Below, piece by piece: positions 52,532-64,000 of a stretch of DNA of 64,000 nt (the stretch's first letter is position 1; every line of letters starts with the position of its first letter). This DNA comes from Litorilituus sp. (lineage in GTDB: Bacteria; Pseudomonadota; Gammaproteobacteria; Enterobacterales; Alteromonadaceae). The translations under genes were made by a program, and so were the position numbers. The notes under the pieces are model-generated. The model did not search any database. It had not been told where the DNA came from and was given only the letters and a program-made list of their open reading frames with translations. The stretch spans positions 1 through 64,000 of the forward strand of contig JASMAS010000097.1 in assembly GCA_030754235.1 (NCBI GenBank). The letters are read 5' to 3'.

Positions 52532-52767
52532 GACATCACCTTGCTCATCATTGTTATTGCAATTTTTTTGTTCCTCAAAGCTGCCTATATAAAATAGCGA
52601 CAGTTTCGAGCGCAATAGAGTAGCCGGCTTATAATTTGCTCTTCTCTTTACACAACCTTTGCATTCCTTTATTTTCACTGATTACATGCAATGCTGTTAA
52701 CACAGTAGCCATTCAATATATAATGAATAATAAAAATCATTTAATACTTTTAACGGTGGAAATTACA

Positions 52768-53949
52768 TTGCAAATTGACGTGTTAATAATTGGTGCCGGT
52801 GCCGCTGGCTTAATGTGTGCAGCTAGTGCAGGCTATAAAGGCCGAAGTGTTATAGTGGTTGACATGGGGAAAAAACCAGGCCGAAAAATACTAATTAGTG
52901 GTGGTGGACGTTGTAATTTTACTAATGAAAATGCTACTCCTGACAACTACCTTTGTAATAATCCTCACTTTGTAAAGTCAGCATTAAGTCGTTATTCCGC
53001 TCAAGACTTTATTGACCTAGTTGACCGTCATAACCTTAAGTATCACCACAAAACTTTAGGACAGTTATTTTGTGACGACAGTGCCCAAGATATTGTTGAT
53101 ATATTATTAACCGAGTGTGAATGGGCTGGAGTCAATATAAGGCTGCAAAACGAGGTACTCAACGTCGCTCACAATGACAATGGTTATTGCGTAACTACTT
53201 CTGATGCAACTTATCAATGTAAATCACTTGTAGTAGCTTCTGGCGGCTTAACAATGCCTAAACTTGGTGCTAGCCCTATCGGTTATACAATTGCGGAACA
53301 ATTTGGATTGAACGTACTGCCTACTACCGCAGCATTAGTTCCTTTAACTCTTCATAATCACGATAAAAAACTTTTTGAAGGTTTATCCGGAATAAGCATT
53401 GACTGTAATGTTAGCAGTGAAGATGGCACAAACTTTCGAGAAAATATCCTTTTTACCCATAGGGGTCTGTCAGGCCCTGCAATCTTACAAATATCATCTT
53501 TTTGGCGTGCAGGGCAAGCCATAACCCTCAACTTGTTACCCTCTCACAACTTGCTTGACCTTTTCAGTGAATGGCGACAAAACCAAGCACAAAAATCATT
53601 GAAAAATTTATTTTCATCTTTATTACCTAAACGCTTTGTTGAAGTCTTAGTTAACGAAGGTACTGTCTTAGATAAAGCGGTCAATCAATTAACCCATAGT
53701 GAAATGACACAAGTTGCCAGTTCGATTCACGCTTGGCAAATTAAACCCAATGGTACCGAAGGTTACAGAACAGCTGAAGTTACCCTAGCAGGTGTAGATA
53801 CCAATGAATTATCATCAAAAACTTTTGAAGCCAAACAAAGAAAAGGACTTTATTTTATTGGGGAAGTTGTAGATGTTACCGGTCATTTGGGGGGCTACAA
53901 CTTCCAATGGTGCTGGTCTAGTGGTTGGGCATGTGGGCAAGCAATATAG
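52768..53949 (+). CDS. HI0933/YhiN-family flavoprotein (NAD(P)/FAD-dependent oxidoreductase)
   Basis: A protein of about 393 residues with an N-terminal FAD-binding site (IDVLIIGAGAAGLMCAASAG), the family hallmark GRKILISGGGRCNFTN shortly after, SGGLTMPKLGASPIGY in the middle and a C-terminal FAD motif (GEVVDVTGHLGGYNFQWCWS). The family's reaction is not well defined. TTG 52768 is chosen because GGTGGA (52755-52760) is seven bases upstream and the family starts just before the FAD motif; ATG 52723 is an alternative adding 15 residues. The frame further upstream is not protein-like. Confidence 0.85.
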   Translation: MQIDVLIIGAGAAGLMCAASAGYKGRSVIVVDMGKKPGRKILISGGGRCNFTNENATPDNYLCNNPHFVKSALSRYSAQDFIDLVDRHNLKYHHKTLGQLFCDDSAQDIVDILLTECEWAGVNIRLQNEVLNVAHNDNGYCVTTSDATYQCKSLVVASGGLTMPKLGASPIGYTIAEQFGLNVLPTTAALVPLTLHNHDKKLFEGLSGISIDCNVSSEDGTNFRENILFTHRGLSGPAILQISSFWRAGQAITLNLLPSHNLLDLFSEWRQNQAQKSLKNLFSSLLPKRFVEVLVNEGTVLDKAVNQLTHSEMTQVASSIHAWQIKPNGTEGYRTAEVTLAGVDTNELSSKTFEAKQRKGLYFIGEVVDVTGHLGGYNFQWCWSSGWACGQAI

Positions 53950-53962
53950 CTAATAGAAACAA

Positions 53963-53995
53963 AAACGCCCTGTTACATGTTGTAACAGGGCGTTT
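53963..53995. terminator. Bidirectional terminator between the flavoprotein gene and atpC
   Basis: A perfect 15-bp stem, AAACGCCCTGTTACA (53963-53977) with its complement (53981-53995), loop TGT. It ends both the rightward flavoprotein gene and the leftward ATP synthase operon; the T content is modest on the plus strand and TTTTTG on the minus. Confidence 0.9.
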
Positions 53996-54039
53996 ATAAT
54001 TTAATTCACTAAACCTTGTTTATACTTTTAAACGAAGTA

Positions 54040-54462
54040 TTAACCTTTCTTTTTAGTCGCTTGAATAACGCGTAATTGCGCTACCGCACGTGCTAATTCA
54101 GCAGCAACTTCTGCATAGTCAATATCACCACCATGAGCGTTGATGTTTTCTTCTGCACGTCGTTTTGCTTCTTCAGCTGCTTGTTCATTCAAATCATCAG
54201 CACGTGTTGCCACATCGGCAAGTACAGTAACATGATTGGGTTGAACTTCTAGCATACCACCAGAAAGATAGATAACTTCTTCGCTACCATCTTTTTTAGT
54301 GATAAGAGCCATACCAGGTTTTAGTGAGGTCAGTAAAGGTGCGTGGCCAGGCATAATACCCAACTCACCTTCACTACCTGTGATCTGCAATGATTTAATG
54401 CTACCCGAAAATAAACTTTCTTGTGCACTGACTACATCCAGATTTACAGTTAATAATGCCAT
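54040..54462 (-). CDS. atpC: ATP synthase F1 epsilon subunit
   Basis: A 140-residue central-stalk subunit: N-terminal beta-sandwich (about 1-85, with [21 protein letters not shown]) and C-terminal helical hairpin (about 90-138) that can inhibit ATP hydrolysis. Last gene of the operon, 61 bases after atpD. Confidence 0.97.
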   Translation of the reverse strand: MALLTVNLDVVSAQESLFSGSIKSLQITGSEGELGIMPGHAPLLTSLKPGMALITKKDGSEEVIYLSGGMLEVQPNHVTVLADVATRADDLNEQAAEEAKRRAEENINAHGGDIDYAEVAAELARAVAQLRVIQATKKKG

Positions 54463-54523
54463 TTGACTCGACCTCTTTTGCTGTAAGTATCTGCAAAACT
54501 ATTTACAGATACTTACTAGATGA

Positions 54524-55930
<1,407 letters not shown>

Positions 55931-56010
55931 CTAACCGCATTTTACAGTTAGCTTTACGTTAAATTACGAAATTCTCTTTACCTGTTAAGTATTATCTTTT
56001 GAGATAAGGC

Positions 56011-56874
56011 TTAACCAACCGCAGCAGCACCAGCAACAATTTCGCCCAACTCTTGGGTAATTGCCGCTTGACGCGCCTTGTTAAATACCAATTGTAAATC
56101 ATCAATTAATTCGCCAGCATTATCTGTAGCGGCTTTCATTGCAATCATACGGGCGGCTTGTTCACAAGCTAGGTTTTCAACCACGCCTTGGTATACCTGC
56201 GATTCAATATAACGAACCAATAGTTGATCTAACAAAGCGTTAGCATCTGGTTCGTATATGTAATCCCAACGATGTTTAATTGCTTCATCGTCAGATTTAG
56301 GTAAAGGTAACAACTGATCAACTGTTGGTTGCTGTGTCATAGTATTAACAAACTTGTTATAAACGACGAACAACTTATCAATTTCACCGTCATCATAGGC
56401 TTTTAGCATCACCTGTACGCTACCAACTAAGTCGGTAACAGAAGGGCTATCGCCTAATCCTGAAATTTGTGCAGTTACTTTTGCGCCCATATTGTTGAAG
56501 AACGAAGTAGCTTTAGATCCCACTACTGCAAACTCAACGTCGGCTTCTTCTGATTGCCATTTAGCGGCATCAGCAAGTACTTTCTTAAATAAGTTAATAT
56601 TTAAGCCACCACACAAACCACGGTCTGTTGATACAACAATATAGCCTACACGCTTAACTTGACGCTCTTCCATATAAGGATGGCGATATTCCAAGTTACC
56701 AAGCGCGATGTGACCGATCACATTTCGTATATTTGTCGCATATGGACGAGAAGCTGCCATGCCATCTTGCGCTTTGCGCATTTTTGAGGCGGCGACCATT
56801 TCCATAGCGTTTGTGATCTTTTGAGTGTTTTGTACACTCGCAATCTTGGTTTTTATTTCTTTACCAACGGCCAT
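56011..56874 (-). CDS. atpG: ATP synthase F1 gamma subunit
   Basis: A 287-residue rotor shaft. N-terminal helix [20 protein letters not shown] and C-terminal helix [31 protein letters not shown] form the coiled coil inside alpha3beta3; the middle [11 protein letters not shown] block is conserved. 101 bases precede atpD. Confidence 0.98.
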   Translation of the reverse strand: MAVGKEIKTKIASVQNTQKITNAMEMVAASKMRKAQDGMAASRPYATNIRNVIGHIALGNLEYRHPYMEERQVKRVGYIVVSTDRGLCGGLNINLFKKVLADAAKWQSEEADVEFAVVGSKATSFFNNMGAKVTAQISGLGDSPSVTDLVGSVQVMLKAYDDGEIDKLFVVYNKFVNTMTQQPTVDQLLPLPKSDDEAIKHRWDYIYEPDANALLDQLLVRYIESQVYQGVVENLACEQAARMIAMKAATDNAGELIDDLQLVFNKARQAAITQELGEIVAGAAAVG

Positions 56875-56912
56875 GACTCTTTCTCCGAAAAGGTTACTTA
56901 ATTAAAAACTTC

Positions 56913-58454
56913 TTACCAAGTTTGCGTCGACTTGAATTTTTCAAGTGCTGACGTCAAGCTTGCTTCGATGTCTTTATCGTAGTTACCAGATTCGTTAATA
57001 GTAGCCATAAGCTCAGCTTGGTTACTGTTCATATAGGCTTGTAACGCGTCTTCAAAATCATTGATTTTGTTGATAGCAACGTCATTTAAGAAACCTTTTT
57101 CCGCAGCAAATAAAGACACTGCTGTTTCAGCAACAGATAACGGGCTGTATTGCTTTTGCTTCATTAATTCAGTAACACGTTGACCATGCTCTAGTTGAGC
57201 ACGAGTAGCGTCATCTAAGTCTGATGCAAATTGAGCGAATGCCGCTAATTCACGATATTGAGCTAATGCTAAACGAATACCACCACCAAGTTTCTTGATG
57301 ATCTTAGTTTGAGCAGCACCACCAACACGAGATACTGATAAACCAGCATTTACCGCAGGTCTAATACCAGAGTTGAATAAATCAGACTCTAGGAATATTT
57401 GACCATCAGTAATTGAGATCACATTCGTTGGTACGAAAGCTGATACATCACCTGCTTGGGTTTCAATAATAGGCAGAGCAGTTAAAGATCCTGTTTGACC
57501 TTTGACTTCACCGTTAGTGAATTTCTCTACATACTCTTCGTTTACACGCGCTGCACGTTCTAATAAACGGCTGTGAAGATAGAAAACATCACCAGGGTAT
57601 GCTTCACGACCAGGCGGACGACGAAGTAGTAATGAAATTTGACGATAAGCAACAGCTTGCTTAGACAAATCATCATACACGATTAATGCGTCTTCACCGC
57701 GATCACGGAAGTATTCACCCATTGAGCAACCAGAATATGGTGCAAGGTATTGAAGTGCTGCTGCTTCAGAAGCAGACGCTACAACAACAATAGTATTTGA
57801 TAACGCACCGTGCTCTTCTAAGCTACGTACTACGTTAGCAACCGTTGACGCTTTTTGGCCAATAGCTACATAAATACTTTTGATACCGGTATTTTTTTGG
57901 TTGATGATGGCGTCAAGTGCAATCGCTGATTTACCGATTTGACGGTCACCAATGATTAATTCACGTTGGCCACGACCAATTGGAATCATAGAGTCAATTG
58001 ACTTGATACCTGTTTGCACTGGTTGGTCAACTGATTTACGTTCAATAACACCTGGTGCAACAACTTCTACTGGAGAGAAGCCATCGTTATCAATTGGGCC
58101 TTTGCCATCAATTGGCTCACCTAAAGTGTTTACTACACGGCCTAAAAGACCACGACCTACAGGTACTTCCAATATACGGCCTGTACCTTTAACTTTTTGT
58201 CCTTCCGCTAAATCAGCGTAAGGACCCATAACTACCGCACCGACCGAATCACGGTCAAGGTTTAACGCGATAGCATAACGACTACCAGGAAGTTCGATCA
58301 TTTCACCTTGCATTACATCGGCAAGGCCATGGATACGAATGATACCGTCTGTTACAGAAACGATAGTACCTTCGTTACGAGCTTCGCTGACAACGTCAAA
58401 CTGTTCAATTCGATTTTTGATCAGTTCAGCGATTTCAGTGGAATTCAGTTGCAT
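56913..58454 (-). CDS. atpA: ATP synthase F1 alpha subunit
   Basis: A 513-residue regulatory nucleotide-binding subunit with Walker [10 protein letters not shown] near 169-177 and the conserved [22 protein letters not shown]. Length identical to the E. coli subunit. 38 bases separate it from atpG. Confidence 0.98.
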   Translation of the reverse strand: MQLNSTEIAELIKNRIEQFDVVSEARNEGTIVSVTDGIIRIHGLADVMQGEMIELPGSRYAIALNLDRDSVGAVVMGPYADLAEGQKVKGTGRILEVPVGRGLLGRVVNTLGEPIDGKGPIDNDGFSPVEVVAPGVIERKSVDQPVQTGIKSIDSMIPIGRGQRELIIGDRQIGKSAIALDAIINQKNTGIKSIYVAIGQKASTVANVVRSLEEHGALSNTIVVVASASEAAALQYLAPYSGCSMGEYFRDRGEDALIVYDDLSKQAVAYRQISLLLRRPPGREAYPGDVFYLHSRLLERAARVNEEYVEKFTNGEVKGQTGSLTALPIIETQAGDVSAFVPTNVISITDGQIFLESDLFNSGIRPAVNAGLSVSRVGGAAQTKIIKKLGGGIRLALAQYRELAAFAQFASDLDDATRAQLEHGQRVTELMKQKQYSPLSVAETAVSLFAAEKGFLNDVAINKINDFEDALQAYMNSNQAELMATINESGNYDKDIEASLTSALEKFKSTQTW

Positions 58455-58469
58455 GCTCTGTTCCCTTAT

Positions 58470-59003
58470 CTAAGATTGTAGTGTTGTTGCTAAACGGCTC
58501 AATTTACCTTGTACAGAGCCATCAATAACCATGTCTCCAGCTTGAATAATTAAGCCAGAAACGATGCTTGCATCAACAATACAATTAAGCTTTACTTTAC
58601 GTGCCAAACGCTTTTCAAGCGCGGCGCTTAATGTTTTTGTCTGTGCTACTTTTAATTTAACAGCAGAGGTAACATCCACAGTAATTTCTTGATCATATTC
58701 AGCTTTTAAAGCTGTAAATCCTTCAAGCACCTGTGGTAGCACCAACAAACGTTCATTTTCAGCCAATATTTTTATAAAATTTTGACCTTTTTCATCAATT
58801 TGCTCACCACAAACATTCATAAATATTGTTTGTGCTTGCTCTGCTGATGCACCACCGGTCAAATAACCGATAATGGTTTCGTCTTTAGCAACTTCAGCGG
58901 CAAATGTTAACTGGGCTAACCAGGCATCTACGGCTTTAGCTTCTAGAGCGAAGTCGAACGCTGCTTTAGCGTAAGGACGAGCAACAGTTGTCAATTCAGA
59001 CAT
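58470..59003 (-). CDS. atpH: ATP synthase F1 delta subunit
   Basis: A 177-residue peripheral-stalk subunit joining b to the top of F1. N-terminal helical bundle (TVARPYAKAAFDFALE) and C-terminal segment with VDASIVSGLIIQAGDMVIDGS, as in E. coli. 15 bases before atpA. Confidence 0.97.
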   Translation of the reverse strand: MSELTTVARPYAKAAFDFALEAKAVDAWLAQLTFAAEVAKDETIIGYLTGGASAEQAQTIFMNVCGEQIDEKGQNFIKILAENERLLVLPQVLEGFTALKAEYDQEITVDVTSAVKLKVAQTKTLSAALEKRLARKVKLNCIVDASIVSGLIIQAGDMVIDGSVQGKLSRLATTLQS

Positions 59004-59016
59004 AGCTCAGTTCCTC

Positions 59017-59487
59017 TTAAAGTTCAGCTACGAGTTTATCTAAAATGTCGCTATGTGCAGCGGCATCGATTGAACGCTCAAGAATTTTCTCGGCACCGGC
59101 AACAGCAAGAACAGCCACTTGTTGGCGTAATTCTTCTTTAGCACGGTTACGTTCAGTTTCTATTTCTGCATGACCTGTCGCTAAGATTCTTTCTTTCTCA
59201 GCTTGTGCCTTACCAGCCGCTTCTTCAACAATTCTAGCTTCAAGCTTTTTAGCAGTATCAACAATAGATGCAGCTTCAACTTTAGCTTCTTTTAATTGTG
59301 CTGTAGCTTTTGCTTGAGCAAGCTCAAGATCTTTAGCTGCGCGGTCTGAAGCAGCAAGTCCATCAGCAATAGTTGCTTGACGAGCTTCGATGGCACCAAT
59401 AATGGGTGGCCATACATACTTCATACAGAATATTACAAATACGACAAAAGCGACTAATTGGCCAATCAGTGTGGCATTAATATCCAT
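59017..59487 (-). CDS. atpF: ATP synthase F0 b subunit
   Basis: A 156-residue peripheral stalk: one N-terminal membrane helix (about 7-25, [20 protein letters not shown]) and a long Ala/Glu/Lys-rich coiled coil to the C-terminus. Length equals E. coli b. 13 bases before atpH. Confidence 0.97.
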   Translation of the reverse strand: MDINATLIGQLVAFVVFVIFCMKYVWPPIIGAIEARQATIADGLAASDRAAKDLELAQAKATAQLKEAKVEAASIVDTAKKLEARIVEEAAGKAQAEKERILATGHAEIETERNRAKEELRQQVAVLAVAGAEKILERSIDAAAHSDILDKLVAEL

Positions 59488-59530
59488 TGTACGTACCTCC
59501 TAACAATGTTCGTTAAAAAAAAATGGTTTC

Positions 59531-59767
<237 letters not shown>

Positions 59768-59851
59768 TTATTTAAAGTAAAGTTTAAAGTTAAAAAAATA
59801 ATTTTTCTGGGCTTCCTGCCCTACCATCAACGCTAATAAAAGCACTGATGA

Positions 59852-60661
<810 letters not shown>

Positions 60662-60695
60662 TTAAAAATAAAAATCTTTCTGCTTCAACTACACG

Positions 60696-61079
60696 TTAAA
60701 GCTTGATAAAAAAAGGGGCTAGTAAGGGTAAAACCATTACCAAACAAAACATTGCAAAAAATGGAATTGGCAGTAGCACTAAAAATTTAAAAGCCAGTGC
60801 AAATAACAAAGCCGTGAGAGCCATTTTTAACTTTACGCCACTAAAAAATGATTCAACCACTTTTTTAGAGGACTGAGCTCCTGCATATTTAAATGCTTTT
60901 AGAGCAAAAAATATATTAGGGATTATTGCGACCACGCCACCAGTTGCTATTGATCTAGCATGGGCTACACCCCAAACAAAATATGTAACTAATGTTGTTA
61001 AAAGTACTACAAGTACGGTGAATAATATTTGAGTAAAGGCTAATTTTCGCCCTGCTGTTGTTAATTTATTATTCATCAT
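60696..61079 (-). CDS. atpI: ATP synthase protein I
   Basis: A 127-residue membrane protein with four hydrophobic segments and the conserved GGVVAIIPNIFFALKAFKYAGA. AtpI assists c-ring assembly and is not part of the final enzyme. First gene of the operon, 58 bases before atpB. ATG 61079 is followed at once by a second ATG (61076). Confidence 0.93.
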   Translation of the reverse strand: MMNNKLTTAGRKLAFTQILFTVLVVLLTTLVTYFVWGVAHARSIATGGVVAIIPNIFFALKAFKYAGAQSSKKVVESFFSGVKLKMALTALLFALAFKFLVLLPIPFFAMFCLVMVLPLLAPFFIKL

Positions 61080-61395
61080 TACTGATTAAAAAACGGGTTA
61101 TAAACCATTAGCAAAAATATCGCATATAAATACGAACAAAATCGTAGATTAACAAGTTTTTTATAGTAAAAACTTTACCACTAAAAAAGTCAGCGCAAGT
61201 ATACCCATTCTGGCTTTTTTTGCAAGAAAATAGGGCATTGAACGCCCCTTATTTGTGCGAATAATTGATATTTTTTTGATAAATACCACCAAAAGAGTAG
61301 TAAAAATTAAGGAAAGGGGGAAATCACAACCTGATATCCCTTTACAACGATAATGAGGTACTAAGGGATTAATCACGTATAAAAGTCACAAAAAC
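61080..61395. promoter_or_regulatory. Intergenic region between parB and the ATP synthase operon
   Basis: 316 bases on the leftward path from parB to atpI. It must hold the atp promoter; on the minus strand TATAAA at about 61166-61161 is a possible -10 but no good -35 stands out. AT-rich leader follows. A 71-codon frame at 61376-61161 overlaps the candidate parB terminator and is not protein-like, so it is not called. Confidence 0.45.
61227..61254 (-). terminator. Candidate terminator after parB
   Basis: On the minus strand AATAAGGGGC, loop GTTCAAT, then GCCCTATTTT: four strong pairs plus flanking A-U pairs and a short U-run, about 140 bases after the parB stop. Confidence 0.5.
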
Positions 61396-62298
61396 TTAAT
61401 TTACCTTAGCGATAAATTCATTTAATTCAGCTAAATTAGCGTAAGATATCACCAACTTACCTTTGCCTTTTTTATTATGACTTACAGCAACTTTAAGCCC
61501 TATTTTATCTGCTAAATCTTGTTCTATATTATTTGTTACTTCGTCTTTCTCTTTTACTGGCTTTTCTTCACTTGGGTTTTGAATTTTTTTGATCAGCGCT
61601 TCTGTTTCTCTTACGGTTAACTCTTTAGCAGCAACGGTTCTTGCAGCACCAGCTTGCAAGCTATCAGCAAGTGATAACAAGGCACGTGCATGACCCATTT
61701 CAATATCACCATTTTCTAAGAAAGTTTTCACTTCATCATTCAAATTGTTTAAGCGGAGTAAATTTGTCACCGTAGTACGTGATTTCCCCACAGCAAGGGC
61801 TACTTCTTGGTGTGTTAAATCGAACTCTCTCAGTAAACGCTCTAATGCAATAGCTTCTTCCATGGCATTGAGATCTTCACGCTGAATGTTTTCAATTAAG
61901 GCAATAGCAACAGCAGATTCATCCGGCACATCTTTAATTAAGCAGGGGACTTCAGTTAATTGTGCTAATTGTGCTGCTCGCCAACGACGCTCACCGGCAA
62001 TAATTTCATACTTTCTATCACCAGACTTATCTTCACTGATTAAACGCACGACAATTGGCTGAATAATACCTTGAGATTGAATAGATAATGAAAGCTCTTC
62101 TAAAGCGGTATCTGACATATCTTTTCGTGGCTGATATTTACCAGGTGATAATTGGTCAATAGCAATCTTACTCAAATCACCATCTTTGGGTTTTAGTTCA
62201 GAGTTATCGGCGATATCATCTTTACTAGGCGCTTTTACTTGGGGCGTTAGAAGGGCATCAAGACCTCTGCCTAAACCTCTTTTTTTTGCTGGGCTCAT
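61396..62298 (-). CDS. parB: Chromosome partitioning protein ParB (CTPase)
   Basis: A 300-residue parS-binding clamp protein. N-terminal GLGRGLDALL, CTP-binding/ParB_N region with QPRKDM and GERRWRAAQLA near 98-108, helix-turn-helix near 145-175 (LTHQEVALAVGKSRTTVTNLLRLN), a Lys/Glu-rich linker (about 225-250) and C-terminal dimer domain. It works with ParA 14 bases upstream to segregate origins. No parS site was found in this window. Confidence 0.96.
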   Translation of the reverse strand: MSPAKKRGLGRGLDALLTPQVKAPSKDDIADNSELKPKDGDLSKIAIDQLSPGKYQPRKDMSDTALEELSLSIQSQGIIQPIVVRLISEDKSGDRKYEIIAGERRWRAAQLAQLTEVPCLIKDVPDESAVAIALIENIQREDLNAMEEAIALERLLREFDLTHQEVALAVGKSRTTVTNLLRLNNLNDEVKTFLENGDIEMGHARALLSLADSLQAGAARTVAAKELTVRETEALIKKIQNPSEEKPVKEKDEVTNNIEQDLADKIGLKVAVSHNKKGKGKLVISYANLAELNEFIAKVN

Positions 62299-62312
62299 AA
62301 TTTTCCTTGGAC

Positions 62313-63134
62313 TTATTCGGCAGTGGTTGTACTTTGTTTTGTTGATTTATTGATCGTTACTTGTTTATTTACTGGATTTTTACGTAAAACCTCACCGGCT
62401 AAAGCTAAATAAGCTTTAGCGCCTGTTGAAGATTTATCATAGTACATGGCAGGAGCCCCAAAACTCGGCGCTTCAGCTAAACGCACATTACGTGGAATAA
62501 CACTACGGTAAACTTTATCACCAAAATGACGTTTTAATTGCTCTGAAACATCATTGGCTAAGCGATTACGTGGATCATACATAGTGCGTAAAATACCTTC
62601 AATATGCAGCTCGCTATTAACCACCGAGGTTAACTTTGAAATAGTATCCATTAAAGCGGTTAACCCTTCAAGTGCATAATATTCACACTGCATTGGTACT
62701 AAAACTGAATCTGCAGCTGTCATCGCATTGACCGTGAGCATATTAAGTGAAGGAGGGCAGTCAATTATAATAAAGTCGTAATAATCTTTAACAGGCGCTA
62801 AGGCTGTCTTTAAACGTTGCTCACGAGCAAAAACTTCCATTAATTTAATTTCGGCGGCGGTTACATCAGTATTTGCTGCTAATAAATCATATAAGCCCGA
62901 CGTTTCAGTTTGTACAACCTCTTCAACTGAATGTTCATCAATCAATAGCTCATAACAAGTAGAAGGTACTTCATATTTATCAATGCCACTGGCCATAGTG
63001 GCATTGCCTTGCGGATCAAGGTCAATTAATAAAATTTTTCGCTTGGTCGCTGCCAATGAAGCAGCCAAATTTACCGCAGTTGTTGTTTTTCCAACACCAC
63101 CTTTTTGATTTGCAACAGCTATTATTTTTCCCAC
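62313..63134 (-). CDS. parA: Chromosome partitioning ATPase ParA
   Basis: A 273-residue deviant-Walker ATPase. KGGVGKTTT at 11-19 with the signature lysine Lys11, Walker A' LLIDLDPQGNA near 35-45, and DCPPSLNMLTVNAM near 125. Basic C-terminal tail (KQVTINKSTKQSTTT) is longer than in Soj. Dimerises on DNA and moves ParB-origin complexes. Confidence 0.96.
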   Translation of the reverse strand: MGKIIAVANQKGGVGKTTTAVNLAASLAATKRKILLIDLDPQGNATMASGIDKYEVPSTCYELLIDEHSVEEVVQTETSGLYDLLAANTDVTAAEIKLMEVFAREQRLKTALAPVKDYYDFIIIDCPPSLNMLTVNAMTAADSVLVPMQCEYYALEGLTALMDTISKLTSVVNSELHIEGILRTMYDPRNRLANDVSEQLKRHFGDKVYRSVIPRNVRLAEAPSFGAPAMYYDKSSTGAKAYLALAGEVLRKNPVNKQVTINKSTKQSTTTAE

Positions 63135-63192
63135 AAGCGCCCCTATATTTTATTATATTATTTATTTTCCGTTTATCCTGAGCAATTATTTT

Positions 63193-63822
63193 TTATTTAA
63201 TTTTTTTTAAAACAAGTACATGACGCTCACCTACAAGTTCAGGTACTTTTATTTCATGGCTAGATACTAACTCAATATTTTCAGGGAGTTGTGTTAACTC
63301 ATCCGTTGGATATTGTCCTTTTAAGGCAAAAAATTGACCATGTTCTTTAGTTACTAAATGTGAACACCAAGCTACCATATCATTTAATGATGAAAAGGCT
63401 CGACTTAATACACCATCAAAAGCTGTTTCAATAGTGTATTTTTCCACTCTTGACTTTACTGGCTCAACATTAGTTAATTTTAATTGAAAAATAACTTGTC
63501 TTAAAAAAGTGATACGTTTACCTAAACTGTCTAATAATACAAAGTTTCGCTCTGGATACAAAATGGCCAGAGGGATCCCAGGTAAGCCAGGGCCGGTTCC
63601 AACATCGATAAACATATTCCCTTGCAATACTTCACCTACCATCAAGCTATCCATAATATGTTTCACTAACATTTCTTGAGGATCGCGTACTGATGTTAAG
63701 TTATATGCTTTATTCCATTTAGTTAATAATTCAACATAATGAATAAGTAATTGCACTTGTTGCTCAGATACTTGTAGCGATGTTTTAGCAAGTAAAGCCT
63801 GTAATTGTGCGGTTAGTGTCAT
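63193..63822 (-). CDS. rsmG: 16S rRNA (guanine(527)-N(7))-methyltransferase RsmG
   Basis: A 209-residue SAM-dependent methyltransferase modifying G527 of 16S rRNA. Conserved [21 protein letters not shown] near 35-55, SAM motif [16 protein letters not shown] near 72-87, and [11 protein letters not shown] further on. Formerly gidB. Lies between mnmG and parA as in most gammaproteobacteria near oriC. Confidence 0.96.
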   Translation of the reverse strand: MTLTAQLQALLAKTSLQVSEQQVQLLIHYVELLTKWNKAYNLTSVRDPQEMLVKHIMDSLMVGEVLQGNMFIDVGTGPGLPGIPLAILYPERNFVLLDSLGKRITFLRQVIFQLKLTNVEPVKSRVEKYTIETAFDGVLSRAFSSLNDMVAWCSHLVTKEHGQFFALKGQYPTDELTQLPENIELVSSHEIKVPELVGERHVLVLKKIK

Positions 63823-63847
63823 TTTATTATCTTATTAGTTATGTTTA

Positions 63848-64000
63848 TTAAGCACTTTTACGTAATAAACCATGTTTTTTTAAGTACACTAATAATAACG
63901 AAATTGCAGCCGGAGTAATACCAGAAATTCGCGATGCTTTACCAATAGTTTCTGGACGAGCATCTTTTAATTTAGCGACAACTTCGTTAGATAAGCCTGA
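63848..64000 (-). CDS. mnmG: tRNA uridine-5-carboxymethylaminomethyl modification enzyme MnmG, 3' end
   Basis: The last 50 codons and stop of mnmG; the rest lies beyond the window edge. The visible product ([20 protein letters not shown], then [19 protein letters not shown]) is the characteristic C-terminal helical domain that binds MnmE. With MnmE it builds the cmnm5/mnm5 wobble modification. 25 bases before rsmG. Confidence 0.95.
   Translation of the reverse strand, partial: SGLSNEVVAKLKDARPETIGKASRISGITPAAISLLLVYLKKHGLLRKSA

Noticed and set aside
61161..61376. 71-codon frame upstream of atpI
   Set aside because: It overlaps the parB terminator candidate and the atp leader, has AT-driven composition and no ribosome-binding site.
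61396..63134. parS site near parAB
   Set aside because: I looked for TGTTTCACGTGAAACA-like palindromes in and around the par genes and saw none; it may lie outside the window.

Overview
The window reads as a stretch of chromosome from a marine gammaproteobacterium of the Alteromonadales, most like Colwellia. The basis is low GC content, protein sequences of Alteromonadales type, and gene orders typical of gammaproteobacteria (gmk-rpoZ-spoT-trmH-recG; mnmG-rsmG-parA-parB-atpIBEFHAGDC). The genus is inferred from memory of protein style, not from a search. Because the mnmG-rsmG-par-atp block is normally next to the origin, the right end is probably origin-proximal. I saw no insertion sequence, prophage, CRISPR array, tRNA or rRNA.

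Left part (1-5.9 kb): a metallo-beta-lactamase-fold-like protein, then a TPP riboswitch driving a thiamine-uptake operon (TonB-dependent receptor, YkoF-like thiamine-binding protein, PnuC/PnuT permease, thiamine-kinase-like enzyme). 6-11 kb: a two-part sodium:solute symporter read leftward and, divergently, a cNMP/CBS/DUF294 regulator overlapping a DnaQ-like exonuclease. 11-16 kb: M17 aminopeptidase, DcaP-like porin, Cache chemoreceptor. 15.8-16.0 kb: a promoter overlapped by a Fur box followed by a strong terminator, which looks like a RyhB-type small RNA downstream of tex. 18-31 kb: housekeeping genes (CMD-family protein, glsA, ogt, greB, cyclophilin lipoprotein, DUF445, aromatic aminotransferase, then gmk-rpoZ-spoT-ridA-trmH-recG).

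31-45 kb: a NarK-like MFS transporter fused to a complete hemerythrin domain, polA with two perfect DnaA boxes upstream, gor, a 1523-residue propeller/PAS/GGDEF/EAL sensor, and prlC. 45-54 kb: a chemoreceptor with a Cys-x-Cys-x-x-Cys cluster in its signalling coiled coil, a Tag-like glycosylase coupled through a 33-codon ORF to rsmJ, gabD, ftnA, an orphan OmpR-type DNA-binding domain beside a shortened DUF4397 lipoprotein, and a YhiN-type flavoprotein. 54-64 kb, all leftward: the ATP synthase operon, parB, parA, rsmG and the 3' end of mnmG.

Most notable: the Fur-controlled sRNA candidate (with possible pairing to the ftnA start), the transporter-hemerythrin fusion, the enlarged TPP riboswitch, the cysteine-bearing chemoreceptor and the coupled small ORF before rsmJ.
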